Notes under the pieces: model-generated
Told to the model about the DNA's origin: nothing
The model's database searches: none
The model's input: only the letters and a program-made list of their open reading frames with translations
In this document: piece by piece, positions 52,268 through 61,940 of the stretch
Numbering within the stretch: position 1 is the first letter of the stretch
Layout: each line of letters opens with the position of its first letter
Translations under genes and position numbers: made by a program
From: Opitutia bacterium
GTDB lineage: Bacteria; Verrucomicrobiota; Verrucomicrobiia; Opitutales; Opitutaceae
Assembly: GCA_947475065.1 (NCBI GenBank)
Contig: CANJLB010000007.1
Span: 1 to 64,000 of the forward strand
Direction: 5' to 3'
Length of the DNA: 64,000 nucleotides

Positions 52268-53350
52268 TTACCCGATGGGCGCTGTGTCCGCTGACGGGCC
52301 GGTGCCGCCGCCGCCGTCCGCTGCGAGGCGGGGGGCGATCTGCCGCCAGAGCTGCCCGGCTTTTTCCGCCGCAATGAGGCGGGCGCGGACGACTTCGGCC
52401 TCACGCGCAGCGCGGTTGGCGTCGGCGATTTTGGCGAGATCGTCGAGGTTGTAGAGAAACACATTTTCCAGTCCGGCCGCCGTCGGCTCCACGTTGCGCG
52501 GCAGGGCGAGGTCCACGAGAAACAGCGGCCGGGCCGGCCGCTTCCTCATCGCCATCGCCGCCGCCGCCCGCGTGATCACCGGCTCGGGCGCGGCGGTCGC
52601 ACATACCACGATGTCGAACTCGCCCAGCTTCACCGGCGCGAGCCAGAATGGCATCGCCAGCGCGCTCAGCGCATTGGCCAGCTCCATCGCGCGCTCCAGC
52701 CGGCGGCTCGCCACGGTCGGCGTGCCGGCCCCTCGGCTGACGAATGCCTTGGCCGTCTTCTCGCCGATCTCCCCCGCCCCGAGCAGCAGCACGCGCGCCG
52801 TGTCGAGCTTGCCGAAGATGTTCAGCGCGAGCTCGACCGCGACGTTGGCCACGCTCACCTGCCCCTCGGTGATGGCCGTGTGGGTGCGGATGTGCTTTGC
52901 GTGCTGGAAAATTTTCTGGAAAACGCGGTGCAGCACCGGCCCCGCCGCGCCCGCCGCGCCCGCCTCGGCGTAGGCGTCCTTCACCTGGCCAAAAATTTCG
53001 TTCTCGCCGACGAGCTGCGAGTCCAGCCCGGCGGCGACGCCCAGCAGGTGCGCGACGGCATCGCCGCCCGCCGCGTGCCGCCGGGCCGCCGCGAACTCCG
53101 CCGCCGGCACGCCTTGCAGGATGCAAAATTCCGCCTCCAGCCGCGCCACCGCCGCCGCGTCCGCCACGCCGTAAAATTCGACGCGGTTGCAAGTGCTCAG
53201 CACCGCCAGCTCGCGCATGCCCGCCGCCGGGCCGAGCCGCGCGCGCAGCGCGGCGATCTTCTCCGCCGGGAGCGCGAGCTTCTCGCGCAGCGCGAGCGGG
53301 GCGCGGTGGTGGCTCGCGCCGAGCACAAAAAATGTGGCCGCGTCACTCAT
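52268..53350 (-). CDS. hemA: Glutamyl-tRNA reductase, short form
   Basis: A 360-residue enzyme: first step of C5 haem synthesis, reducing Glu-tRNA to glutamate-1-semialdehyde with NADPH. Motifs: GASHHRAPLALREKL, the nucleophile Cys in STCNRVEFYG, GLDSQLVGENEIFGQVKDAY and the NADPH loop VLLLGAGEIGEKTAK. The E. coli enzyme has about 418 residues; here the sequence ends soon after FLYNLDDLAKIADANRAAREAEV, so most of the C-terminal helical dimerisation domain is missing, with a Gly/Pro-rich tail instead. The start (ATG 53350) overlaps the stop of the upstream ccsA-like gene. Confidence 0.93.
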   Translation of the reverse strand: MSDAATFFVLGASHHRAPLALREKLALPAEKIAALRARLGPAAGMRELAVLSTCNRVEFYGVADAAAVARLEAEFCILQGVPAAEFAAARRHAAGGDAVAHLLGVAAGLDSQLVGENEIFGQVKDAYAEAGAAGAAGPVLHRVFQKIFQHAKHIRTHTAITEGQVSVANVAVELALNIFGKLDTARVLLLGAGEIGEKTAKAFVSRGAGTPTVASRRLERAMELANALSALAMPFWLAPVKLGEFDIVVCATAAPEPVITRAAAAMAMRKRPARPLFLVDLALPRNVEPTAAGLENVFLYNLDDLAKIADANRAAREAEVVRARLIAAEKAGQLWRQIAPRLAADGGGGTGPSADTAPIG

Positions 53351-54213
53351 GGCGTGCGCGCCGCCGCCGTCGCCGGTGCCGCCGGCGCGGCGGGGGCCGG
53401 CGGCGGATGCCGGCTGGAGTTCACCGGGGACAGCGAGAGCAGCGCCGCGCCGAACAGCGACACGCACGCCCACGCCAGCTGCCGCGCCGGCAGCGCGCCG
53501 CCCAGCCGCAGCCCGAGCGCGAGCGCATAGGCGAGCCACACGGCGATGGTCGCGAGCAGCTTGGCGACGTTGACCGTTTCGGGGTGCGGCACCCAGTGGC
53601 CCGCACCCACCGCCAGCGACACCGTCAGCAGCGTCAGGCCCGCGCCGAGCAGCCGCACGCTGATGTGGTCGAGATCAAGGATGGACGGCAAAAAGGAGAA
53701 CCACCCGCCGACATGCTTGGATTTGAGCGAGTGGTTCCGCAGCAAAAACATCGCCGAGGTGAGCGCCAACAGCCCGAACACCCCGTAGCTGAAAACGGCC
53801 AGCGCCGCGTGCAGCTCGATCCACGGGTTGGCCCCGAAGATGTGCGCGCGCGGCATCCCGTCCCACGCCCGCACCGCGAGCGACACCAGTGTGAGCACCG
53901 CCGCGAGCATCGCCGTGAAATACCCCAGCAGACTCACCCGGAACGTCGTCCCGACGACGAGAAACAGCGAGGCCGACGACCACGCCGTGAACTGGAACAG
54001 CTCAAACGTGTTCCCGAGCGGGCAGCCCTTGACCGCACGCCCGCGCAGCACGAGCCCGAGCGTCTGAAGGGTGAAGCCCACCGCCAGCGTGGCCAGCATC
54101 GCCGCCCGCGAATGCCGCCGCCCCCGCAGCAGCGACACGGTGCCGAGCGCGAACCCCGCGAGGTAGCACGCGGCGGCGAGCCAGAGCCATTGGCGGTCGG
54201 AGAGATTGGGCAT
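53347..54213 (-). CDS. CcsA/HemX-like cytochrome c assembly membrane protein
   Basis: A 288-residue protein with about eight membrane helices. It has the loop WDGMPRAHIFGANPWIELHAALAVFSYGVFG, related to the WGSYWSWDPKE-containing haem-handling proteins of the CcsA/CcmC/HemX family, with His residues (ELHAAL, GAGHWV) that may bind haem. The C-terminal 30 residues are Pro/Ala-rich. It lies just upstream of hemA and overlaps it (ATGA), the hemX-hemA order known from many bacteria, where HemX influences GluTR levels. The true WxWD motif is not seen, so HemX is the better label. Confidence 0.83.
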   Translation of the reverse strand: MPNLSDRQWLWLAAACYLAGFALGTVSLLRGRRHSRAAMLATLAVGFTLQTLGLVLRGRAVKGCPLGNTFELFQFTAWSSASLFLVVGTTFRVSLLGYFTAMLAAVLTLVSLAVRAWDGMPRAHIFGANPWIELHAALAVFSYGVFGLLALTSAMFLLRNHSLKSKHVGGWFSFLPSILDLDHISVRLLGAGLTLLTVSLAVGAGHWVPHPETVNVAKLLATIAVWLAYALALGLRLGGALPARQLAWACVSLFGAALLSLSPVNSSRHPPPAPAAPAAPATAAARTP

Positions 54214-54526
54214 GACGGGCCGATAATCTGCGCCTTCTCCGCCGGCACGCAAGGCTGCGGATACGGGGAGCCAGGCGCATGGCTAAAAATCAAAGTGGAG
54301 CGATTCCATTGACGTAACTATCAGGAGTATAGCGGGAAACTGTATTTACCTAAAAACGCAGTTGAAATACAGAAATTGTTTTAGCAGGAGGCCAGAAAGT
54401 CAGGAATCGGAGGGCGGCGTGCTTGGTTCTTACTTCTTGGTTGGCTGATGTCGGCCTGCTGGCCTCGGTAACTTGGATTCTGAATTAAGATCGGATTTGA
54501 ATGGGAGGGGAGGAGGCCGGCCGGCG
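54214..54526. other. AT-richer intergenic stretch
   Basis: About 310 bases of lower GC content between the hemX-like gene and the S41 peptidase gene, both on the minus strand. It contains TATTTACCTAAAAACGC-like AT-rich sequence at about 54340-54390 that may hold the hemX promoter on the minus strand. No gene, hairpin or clear repeat was found. Confidence 0.45.
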
Positions 54527-55759
54527 TCACCGCGCCGGCGCTCGCAACCGCTCCAGCGCCACCTCCAGGTCGGGGTCGCGACCGGCGCGAAGATCGGCGA
54601 GCGTCGGCGCGGCCGTCACGACCACATCGGGCTCGACGCCCCGGCCTTCCAATCGCCCTCCGCCAGGCAGGACATAGTTGCGCTGGCTCAGTTGCAGCTC
54701 GCCGCCGTCGGGCAGCGCGTGGAACCGGCTGCCCAGCACGGCCCCGGCGGTGTGGCGGCCGACAATGGTCGCCCGCCCGTTGGTCTGGAGCACGGCGGAA
54801 AAAATCTCCGCCGAGCTTGCCGTCACACCGCCGACGAGCACGGCCACCCGGCCGGCGTAACGCGCGCTGCCGAGCTGGAACGAGCGCCATTGCGGGCTGT
54901 CGCCCGCGCGGTCGAGAAATTTTCCCATGTCCACCGCCCGGTCGAAAAACTCGCCGATGCTGGTGCCGAGCGAGAACGAGTCGCCCCCGGAATTGTGCCG
55001 CAGGTCAATGACCACGCCGGGCGCGTCCCGGTGCTCCTTGAGCTGTGCGCTCAGCCAGCGCCGGTCGGTCGCGTCGAAGCCGTCGAACCGCAGCACGACC
55101 ACCCCGCCCGACAGCGTGGTCGCGAGCTGGCGCGGCGCGGTGGCGACCGGGCGGGCGGTCAGCGCGAGCTCCACGGGCCGGTCGTCGCGGTCGAGAAACT
55201 CCCAGCGCACCCTCTCGCCGTCGCGCAGCGGAAAGGCGAAACGCTCGCCCGGTGGCTCGCCGTTGCGCGCCACGACCAGCCAGCCGGGCAGCACACCCGC
55301 CGCCTCGGCCGGGCTGCCGGGCAGCACCTCGGTGACCGTCCACCGGCCGTCGAACCTGCTCGCCACGATGCCGGTCAGGACGCGCGCCTGGTCGCGGCGT
55401 TCGCGGGCCGACGTGGGGGGGATGGCGCGGGTGTGGCTGTCGTGGAGCAAGCCGAGCATCCCGTTGAGCGCGGCGTAGAGCATGGTGTCGTCGGGCGCGG
55501 CGGCGGCGAGCGCGCCGTATTCCCGTCCGGCGGCCGGCCAGTCCACACCGCCGAGCTTCGGGTCGTAGTGCTTGTCGGCGACGAGGCCCCACACTTTGTC
55601 ATAGACTCGCAGGTTTTGCGCCGCTCGCGCCTGCTGCGCGGCGGGAAGGCTGGCGAGCGGGATGCGCGGCGCGGGCGTCGTCGCACAGCCGGCGACGAGC
55701 AACGAGAGCAAGATCCATGCGCCGGGCCGCAAAGATGAAATTTTAGCGCGGCCGTCCAT
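54527..55759 (-). CDS. S41-family peptidase lipoprotein
   Basis: A 410-residue protein with a lipoprotein signal (ILLSLLVAGCATT, Cys at about residue 25). After a helical N-terminal domain (LLHDSHTRAIPP) comes a PDZ-like region (VTEVLPGSPAEAAGVLPGWLVV) and the tail-protease core: GVVIDLRHNSGGDSFSLG and the nucleophile region GGVTASSAEIFSAVLQ. The Lys that usually follows in C-terminal processing peptidases (G-x-T-x-G-K) is Ala here (GRHTAGAVLG), as in the Ser-His type (tricorn/IRBP-like) branch. It is probably anchored in the outer or inner membrane by its lipid. Substrate unknown. Confidence 0.87.
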   Translation of the reverse strand: MDGRAKISSLRPGAWILLSLLVAGCATTPAPRIPLASLPAAQQARAAQNLRVYDKVWGLVADKHYDPKLGGVDWPAAGREYGALAAAAPDDTMLYAALNGMLGLLHDSHTRAIPPTSARERRDQARVLTGIVASRFDGRWTVTEVLPGSPAEAAGVLPGWLVVARNGEPPGERFAFPLRDGERVRWEFLDRDDRPVELALTARPVATAPRQLATTLSGGVVVLRFDGFDATDRRWLSAQLKEHRDAPGVVIDLRHNSGGDSFSLGTSIGEFFDRAVDMGKFLDRAGDSPQWRSFQLGSARYAGRVAVLVGGVTASSAEIFSAVLQTNGRATIVGRHTAGAVLGSRFHALPDGGELQLSQRNYVLPGGGRLEGRGVEPDVVVTAAPTLADLRAGRDPDLEVALERLRAPAR

Positions 55760-55923
55760 GGTCTAGGCCGCCGCCTCGCCGAGGTCTTTTTTCACGCGGA
55801 GAATGCCTATAAAGGAAGCCATAAGGTCAGAGGGAAAACATCAGGGGTCATCTGCTCAAAGCGATTCTTCATTTCCGGCCGATTCAGGTGGCGCACCGGT
55901 TCGTGAAGTCGAATGACCGGGAC

Positions 55924-57141
55924 TCACGCGCCGCCCAAGGCGGCGCGGAAGATCTCAACGGACTGCGCGAGCTCGGCAGGCGTGGCCGTGAGCGGGGGGA
56001 GCAGGCGGATGACATTGTTGCCCGACGCGGGCACGAGCAGGCCGCGCTCGCGCAGCGCGGCGATGGTCGGCGCGAGGTCGCCGGCCATCTGCACACCCAC
56101 GAGGTAGCCGAGGCCGCGCACGGAGGCGACCTTGTCAGGAAAATTGACGGCGAGCTTTTGCAACGCGGCGAGCCACGGCGCGCTCTGCGCGGTAACTTTT
56201 TCGAGAAGCTTTTCCTTCTCGATCACCTCGAGCACGGCGAGAGCGGCGGCGCAGGCCAGCGGCGTGCCGCCGAAGGTCGTGCCGTGTGAGCCGGGCTGGA
56301 AGAGGTCGGCGGCGTTTTCGCGCACCCACATTGCGCCGATGGGCATCCCCCCGCCGAGGCCCTTGGCCATCCCGATGGCATCGGGCTGCACGCCGTGGTG
56401 CTCAAAGGCAAAAAACTTTCCCGTGCGGCCGACGCCGCACTGCACTTCGTCCAGCAGGAGCAGCAGGTTGTGCCGCGTGCACAGCTCGCGCAGGCCGCGC
56501 AGAAACTCCGGCGTGCAGACGTTGATGCCGCTCTCGCCCTGGATTGTCTCGACGAAGATGGCGGCGGTCGCGTCGTCAACCAGCGCGGCAAATGAGGCGA
56601 GGTTGTTCAGTTCGCCGAACGCGAAGCCGGGCACGAGCGGGCGGAAGCCCTTCTGGATTTTTTCCTGCGGCGTGGCGCTCATGCCGCCGAACGTGCGGCC
56701 GTGAAACGCGTTTTTCGCGCAGATGATCTTGAAGCATCTGCCCTCCTCACCGCCGGCCTTCTTCATGCCGTGCAGGCGGGCGAGCTTGATGAGCGCCTCG
56801 TTGGCCTCCGCGCCGCTGTTGCAGAAAAACACGCGCCCAGGCCCCGCGAGGCCGACGAGCTGCCGCGCGAGCTCGGCCTGGTTGGGATGGCGGAAAAGAT
56901 TACTGGTGTGGATGAGCTCGCCGGCCTGCCGCTGCACGGCTGCGACCCACTGCGGGTGGCAGTGGCCGAGCGCGTTCACCGCGATGCCGCTGGTGAAATC
57001 AAGGTAGCTGCGGCCCGCGTCGTCCCATACCCGCGCGCCGCTGCCGCGCACCAGCGTGAGCGGCTGGCGCGGGTAGTTTTTCAGCACGTGCGCGTCGTAG
57101 AGATCGGCGGTGCTTAGGCGGGTGATTTCCGAAACTTTCAT
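55924..57141 (-). CDS. argD: Acetylornithine aminotransferase
   Basis: A 405-residue class III aminotransferase from ATG 57141. Features: GSGARVWDDAGRSYLDFTSGIAVNALGHCHP, FFCNSGAEANEALIKLAR (phosphate-binding loop), FHGRTFGGMSAT, LLLDEVQCGVGRTG (PLP Asp) and the Schiff-base Lys in GMAKGLGGGMPIGA. It makes N-acetylornithine from the semialdehyde using glutamate; some homologues also act in lysine synthesis. It lies near argB (231 bases between them, same strand) and argJ, so arginine synthesis is the likely role. Confidence 0.93.
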   Translation of the reverse strand: MKVSEITRLSTADLYDAHVLKNYPRQPLTLVRGSGARVWDDAGRSYLDFTSGIAVNALGHCHPQWVAAVQRQAGELIHTSNLFRHPNQAELARQLVGLAGPGRVFFCNSGAEANEALIKLARLHGMKKAGGEEGRCFKIICAKNAFHGRTFGGMSATPQEKIQKGFRPLVPGFAFGELNNLASFAALVDDATAAIFVETIQGESGINVCTPEFLRGLRELCTRHNLLLLLDEVQCGVGRTGKFFAFEHHGVQPDAIGMAKGLGGGMPIGAMWVRENAADLFQPGSHGTTFGGTPLACAAALAVLEVIEKEKLLEKVTAQSAPWLAALQKLAVNFPDKVASVRGLGYLVGVQMAGDLAPTIAALRERGLLVPASGNNVIRLLPPLTATPAELAQSVEIFRAALGGA

Positions 57142-57372
57142 TAAAATGCGGATTGCGGAGGGCAGAATGCGGATTGGCAATCGCGGAGTTTTGGCGGGCG
57201 GCAGGTGACGCGCCCGCCGCGCCGCTCCTGCGTGGCACGGGCATCCTGGCAGTGATAGAAATCGGGCGGGGCAGCGCGAGGAGACAAACGTGTCGAGGCA
57301 AGCCCGCCACCCACCACGAACATGGCGGGCGGCAAATCATTTCGCACTCCGAAATCCGCACTCAGCATTCAC

Positions 57373-58254
57373 TCACCCCGCCACAATCTCCGTCCCGATG
57401 CCCTTGTCGGTGAAAATTTCCAGCAGCAGGGAGTGGGCGAGGCGGCCGTCCACGAAGTGGACGCGCTGCACGCCTTCCTCCAGCGCACGGACGGCGCTGG
57501 CGACCTTCGGTCTCATGCCCTTGTCAATGACGCCCTTTTTCTTGAGGTCGTTCACCTGCGAGGTCTTGAGGGTCGAAATGAGGGAGTCGGGATTTTTCGG
57601 GTCGGCGAGCAGGCCGGGCACGTCGCTCATGTAGACAAGGCGTCGGGCGTGCAACGCGCTGGCGACGCGGCCGGCGGCGACGTCGGCGTTGACGTTGTAG
57701 GGCTTATTGTCGAGCCCTTCGGCCACGGGCGAGATGATGGGCGTGAAGCCCTCGGCGATTTCCTTTTTGATGAGCTTCACCTTCACCTCGGTCACATCGC
57801 CGACGAAGCCGAGGTCCACGGGATTGCCATCGTCATCCACGGTGAGCTTCTGGCAGACGAGCACGCTGTCGCCGGGCAGGCCGCGGGGTTTGCCGCCGGC
57901 CTGGGCGAGGGAGTCGCACACGTCCTTGTTGACGATGTCGTCGAGGGTTTTTTTGACGATGGCTACGGCGGCTTCGTCTGTGACGCGGAGGCCGTTGATG
58001 AAAGTCGCCTTGAGGCCGGAGCTCTCCATGGCGCGCGTGATGGCCTTGCCGCCGCCGTGGACCACGACCACATTGATGCCGACGGCGGCGAGAAACGCGA
58101 GGTCATGCGCGACGCGGAGGCGGCCGGCGGGATCGGGGTCGTCCATGAAGCTGCCGCCGTATTTGACGACGAAGGTGGAGCCGCGAAAATCCTGGATGTA
58201 AGGCAGGGCCTCAAGGAGGACCTTGGCCTTGGCGGTGAGTTCAGCGACGTCCAT
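57373..58254 (-). CDS. argB: Acetylglutamate kinase
   Basis: A 293-residue amino-acid kinase: [11 protein letters not shown] (phosphate loop Lys and GG), [34 protein letters not shown], and [31 protein letters not shown]. It phosphorylates N-acetylglutamate, the second step of arginine synthesis. The N-terminal helix ([23 protein letters not shown]) suggests the hexameric, arginine-inhibited form. It is divergent from argJ with about 257 bases between the starts and lies upstream of argD. Confidence 0.95.
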   Translation of the reverse strand: MDVAELTAKAKVLLEALPYIQDFRGSTFVVKYGGSFMDDPDPAGRLRVAHDLAFLAAVGINVVVVHGGGKAITRAMESSGLKATFINGLRVTDEAAVAIVKKTLDDIVNKDVCDSLAQAGGKPRGLPGDSVLVCQKLTVDDDGNPVDLGFVGDVTEVKVKLIKKEIAEGFTPIISPVAEGLDNKPYNVNADVAAGRVASALHARRLVYMSDVPGLLADPKNPDSLISTLKTSQVNDLKKKGVIDKGMRPKVASAVRALEEGVQRVHFVDGRLAHSLLLEIFTDKGIGTEIVAG

Positions 58255-58511
58255 GGCGGTTCAGGCGGTGCGGCTCGCGGGCGTGACGGACAAAAGGAAA
58301 CAGGAGGAGGGGCTCACGTTTTGGCGGAAGGCTGGTTGGATGCGTCCGAATAAGGCACGAGCGCGGCGCATTTCCACAAAAATTTTCAGGGTGGGGGAGG
58401 GTTGGCCGGCGGGGCATCACGGCGGTGGCGATCGGTCGGGGCGGTGTACCGTGCGAAACCCGGCGTAAAAATTTTCTTCACTCCGCGCCGTTGCGCGCCC
58501 ACTGGTTGCGC

Positions 58512-59828
58512 GTGCCCAGCACGAATCTTACCTTTCAGAACCGCGCCGAACATCGCGCATGGCTTGCCACGCAAGCGGCGTTGCCAGCGGGCTTTCGGGT
58601 CGGCACGACGCGCTTTGACTTCACGCCGTGCGAGGCACCGAAGCCGGCGAAGATGACGCTCACGCTCATCGCGCTGGAAAAGCCGACGGCGGATTTCGCG
58701 GCGATGTTCACCCGGAATGCGTTTCCCGGCGCGCCGGTGATCGTGGGCCGTGCGCGGCTCGGCGAGCCGGCGCTCGGTGCAATCATCGTGAACAACAAGA
58801 TTTCCAACGTCTGCGCGCCCGGTGGCGTGGAGGCGAGCGAGCGCGTGTGCGCGGAGACGGCGCGGCTGCTCGGCCTCGTGCCGCGGGCGGTGCTGCCCTG
58901 CTCGACCGGTGTCATTGGCTGGACGCTGCCGGTGGAGGCGATGGTCGCGGCGCTGCCGGCCGCGGCCGCCGCGCTGTCAGCCGGCTCGGTGCTGCCGGCG
59001 GCGGAGGGCATTGTGACGACCGACCTTTATCCGAAAGTGCGCCGGGCGACCGTGGGCCCGGGCAGCATCGTCGGCATCGCCAAGGGCGCGGGCATGATTG
59101 AGCCGAACCTGGCGACGATGCTCGTCTATCTGTTCACCGACCTAGCCGTACCGCGCGACACGTTGCGGGCGATGCTGGTGCGCGCGGTCGGGCCGAGCTT
59201 CAACAGCATCAGCATTGACAGCGACACGAGCACGTCGGACACGGTGGTGCTCGTGTCGTCGGGCCGCGTGCCGTGCGCCGGCCTGGCGGAGTTCGAGGCT
59301 GCGCTCACGCAAGTGTGCCGCGACCTTGCCGAAGATGTGGTGCGCAACGGCGAGGGCGTGCGGCACGTCATCCGGGTCGCTGTCACGGGCGCACCCACCG
59401 CGGAACTGGCACGGGCGCTCGGCAAAGCTGTCGTCAACGCGCCCCTGTTCAAATGTGCGGTGGCGGGCAACGACCCGAATGTCGGCCGGCTCGTGCAGGC
59501 CGTGGGCAAGCACGTGGGGGCGCATGCCCCCGGCACGGATTTGTCGCGGCTGCGCGCGACGATGGGTGGCATCGAGATTTTTTCCGGCGGCGTCTTCCGG
59601 CTCGATCCGGCGAAGGAGTCGGCGCTGGTCGCGCACCTGCGCGGAGCGGAGCTCTACCCGAGCGCGCCACCCAAGGACGGCGTATTCAGCGCCGCCGTGG
59701 ATTTTCCGCCGCACGAACGTTGCGTGGAAATCGGCCTCGACCTCGGCGTGGGCTCAGGGGCGGCCACTGTGCTTGGCGGTGACCTCACGCACGAATACGT
59801 GAGCGAAAATGCAGACTACCGGAGCTGA
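58512..59828 (+). CDS. argJ: Glutamate N-acetyltransferase / ornithine acetyltransferase
   Basis: A 438-residue ArgJ-type Ntn enzyme from GTG 58512. It is self-cleaved before the Thr in KGAGMIEPNLATMLVYL to make alpha and beta chains; the oxyanion site is in CSTGVIGWTLPVEAM. It moves the acetyl group from N-acetylornithine to glutamate, closing the cyclic arginine pathway. The C terminus (GGDLTHEYVSENADYRS) matches the family end. The start is GTG; an upstream ATG in the same frame at 58425 would add unrelated residues. It is divergent from argB. Confidence 0.93.
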   Translation: MPSTNLTFQNRAEHRAWLATQAALPAGFRVGTTRFDFTPCEAPKPAKMTLTLIALEKPTADFAAMFTRNAFPGAPVIVGRARLGEPALGAIIVNNKISNVCAPGGVEASERVCAETARLLGLVPRAVLPCSTGVIGWTLPVEAMVAALPAAAAALSAGSVLPAAEGIVTTDLYPKVRRATVGPGSIVGIAKGAGMIEPNLATMLVYLFTDLAVPRDTLRAMLVRAVGPSFNSISIDSDTSTSDTVVLVSSGRVPCAGLAEFEAALTQVCRDLAEDVVRNGEGVRHVIRVAVTGAPTAELARALGKAVVNAPLFKCAVAGNDPNVGRLVQAVGKHVGAHAPGTDLSRLRATMGGIEIFSGGVFRLDPAKESALVAHLRGAELYPSAPPKDGVFSAAVDFPPHERCVEIGLDLGVGSGAATVLGGDLTHEYVSENADYRS

Positions 59829-59895
59829 AGAAACTCCGGCCAGCTCCGCAGCCAGCGCACCAACTCCCGTGTGCTCCCGGTCTGCACTAGGCCGT

Positions 59896-60975
59896 TTAGA
59901 TGCTGAGCCTGGACTGCACGGCACTCCAATCAGAAAGTTCCTGTGAGCCTTGGGACATTTTTTCCAGCCAATCGCCCACCTCGCTTTCCGTGACGAAGAC
60001 TGGCACCTCGTTCCCGTCCGGCAGGCCGGTGATTTTCACGCTGCATTCGGCGAGCTGTCCTCCATTGTTTCCCACGCTTAGTTTGATGGAGTGCAGGCCA
60101 GCCGCCATCGCAATTTCAATCCCGTTCAATTTTCCCTCATTGGACAGGTCATAGCCCAACCCGTCGATGACCACGGTGACGCCGCGCCCGGCCTCCACTC
60201 TTATTTTTGCCTTGTCGGCCAGTTGAAAGCTCCCGCTGGCTTCAAATTGCTGAGGCGCCTGACGCATGTCCCATTTCCCGTTCAGCTTTTTTTTGGCGGC
60301 CTCGCCCCAGATGTTTGAGCCATTCGGGACCGACAGGATATAGAAAGGAAACTGCTTGCCCCCATAGCTCCCCAACATGCCGCGATAGAGCGTCGGCTTC
60401 GTCCGGTCTGCGGCAGGCGTGCCACGCCCAGGCACATCCGGGTTGGTGACGTAGTTGATGCCTGCAATCAGATCGGAGACCGCCCGGCTGATGCTGGCGA
60501 TGGCACGGTCGCGGGAGCCGTACCGCTCGCCGGCTGGGGTCTGTTGCAGATAGGCGAGGGCCGTCTGGAGCAAGCTGAGCGCGATCCGCAGGTTGGGTGC
60601 GTGGTTCGGGCGGCTGGCGACGTTGAAATCGCTGACGCGTGCGCTGATGGCACTGATTTCCGAGGATGGGGCGGCCGGCTGGGAGTTGAGTTCGGGATGC
60701 GTGGTGACAAACGCGAGGCAGTTGGCCACGTTGAGCCTGGCCTCCTCGAGGTCAGCGCGCGCGAGCTCGACAAACCCTCCCTTGTTATCGGTGGAAGCCT
60801 TGCTCAAGGACTCAATCGCCTGATCCAAGGCCCGCTGCGCGGCGGCCAGAGGCGCGGCGGCGTGCTCGAGCATGGCGGTCGCGGCGGCACGCGGAGGCGG
60901 CGCGGCGGCCGTCATGCGTCCCACCGGGGAGAGGCCGGCCAAGACGACGGCGAGGAGGACGGGTAAGATTTTCAT
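59896..60975 (-). CDS. Unknown secreted protein with helical and beta domains
   Basis: A 359-residue protein with a signal peptide (MKILPVLLAVVLAGLSPVGRMTAA). Residues about 30-175 are helical (AAQRALDQAIESLSKAS, ELARADLEEARLNVANCLAF, NLRIALSLLQTALAYLQQ), and residues about 200-355 are beta-rich with a possible carbohydrate- or NPCBM-like fold (FQLADKAKIRVEAGRGVTVVIDGLGYDL, GLHSIKLSVGNNGGQLAECSV). It looks like a periplasmic or surface protein. It is alone on its strand, between argJ and an SGNH hydrolase. No named family is recognised. Confidence 0.7.
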   Translation of the reverse strand: MKILPVLLAVVLAGLSPVGRMTAAAPPPRAAATAMLEHAAAPLAAAQRALDQAIESLSKASTDNKGGFVELARADLEEARLNVANCLAFVTTHPELNSQPAAPSSEISAISARVSDFNVASRPNHAPNLRIALSLLQTALAYLQQTPAGERYGSRDRAIASISRAVSDLIAGINYVTNPDVPGRGTPAADRTKPTLYRGMLGSYGGKQFPFYILSVPNGSNIWGEAAKKKLNGKWDMRQAPQQFEASGSFQLADKAKIRVEAGRGVTVVIDGLGYDLSNEGKLNGIEIAMAAGLHSIKLSVGNNGGQLAECSVKITGLPDGNEVPVFVTESEVGDWLEKMSQGSQELSDWSAVQSRLSI

Positions 60976-61205
60976 GGTGCGAAACCGAGCTGGGAGTGAG
61001 AGGGAGCATACCTAAGACGCACCACCCGCCGTATTCTTAGCAAAAATTTCATCCCGGACTTAATTTTCTTTGCCGGCGAATCCGTGGCGGAAAATTTCAC
61101 TGACGGTCCGGCTTCTGTCCCTCCCGCCCAAGTGATGCGGAACTTGCGCTTGCCCTGCATGCGGGCGGACACCACTTTGCGGTCACCCCAACCCCTTCCG
61201 TTCAC

Positions 61206-61940
61206 ATGAACTCCCCCCGTCCCGCCCTCCGCCCCCGCCCATTGTTTGCCGCCGGCCTGCTGGCCATGCTGGCTTCGGCGTTTGCCGCCGCTCCGGCCAC
61301 CCCGACTGCCCCGGTGGCCGCCCCGGCCGCCGCTGCGCCAGCCGGAAACCGTTTCGAGAAAAATGTCGCCGATTATGAGGCTGCCGACAAGGCCACGCCT
61401 GCGCTTAAGGGTGCCATCCTGCTCGTCGGTGACTCACAATTTTTCCGCTGGAAGACACTCGCCGAGGATCTGCCCGGCTACACGGTCATCAACCGCGGCA
61501 TTGATTCGCTTCAGATGTCCGACCTGCTGTTTTTCGCCGACCGCCTGGTGCCGGGCTATCAGCCGCGATTCGTCGTGATCCATGCCGGCGGCAACGATGT
61601 GCACAATGGCCGCAAGCCCGAGCAGGTGCTGGCGGACTTCAAGGCGTTTGTCGCCAAGGTGCGCGTCAAGCTGCCCAACGTGCCCATCGCCTTCAGCAGC
61701 ACCACACCCGGCCCCGCCCGCTGGGATGAGCGTGAGGTGCGTGTGCAGACCAACAAGCTGCTCAAGGACTACATCGCCACGCAAAAGAATCTCCATTTCA
61801 TTGATCTCTGGGACGTGATGCTGACGCCCGACGGCAAGCCGCGCGAGGACCTGTGGGTCGAGGACCGTATCCATCCGAACCAAGCGGGCTACCTGATCCG
61901 CGTGAAAATCATGAAGCCGCTGCTGGGCGCGCCGGGGTAG
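61206..61940 (+). CDS. Secreted SGNH/GDSL hydrolase
   Basis: A 244-residue protein with a signal peptide (residues 1-30, LFAAGLLAMLASAFAA) and the four SGNH blocks: GDSQFF (Ser nucleophile), NRGIDS (Gly), HAGGNDVH (Asn), and EDRIHPNQAGY (Asp-x-x-His). Such enzymes are esterases or lipases, often removing acetyl groups from glycans or acting on lipids in the periplasm. The stop codon TAG lies inside the GTAG end of a 118-bp repeat element that begins at 61937. Confidence 0.88.
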   Translation: MNSPRPALRPRPLFAAGLLAMLASAFAAAPATPTAPVAAPAAAAPAGNRFEKNVADYEAADKATPALKGAILLVGDSQFFRWKTLAEDLPGYTVINRGIDSLQMSDLLFFADRLVPGYQPRFVVIHAGGNDVHNGRKPEQVLADFKAFVAKVRVKLPNVPIAFSSTTPGPARWDEREVRVQTNKLLKDYIATQKNLHFIDLWDVMLTPDGKPREDLWVEDRIHPNQAGYLIRVKIMKPLLGAPG

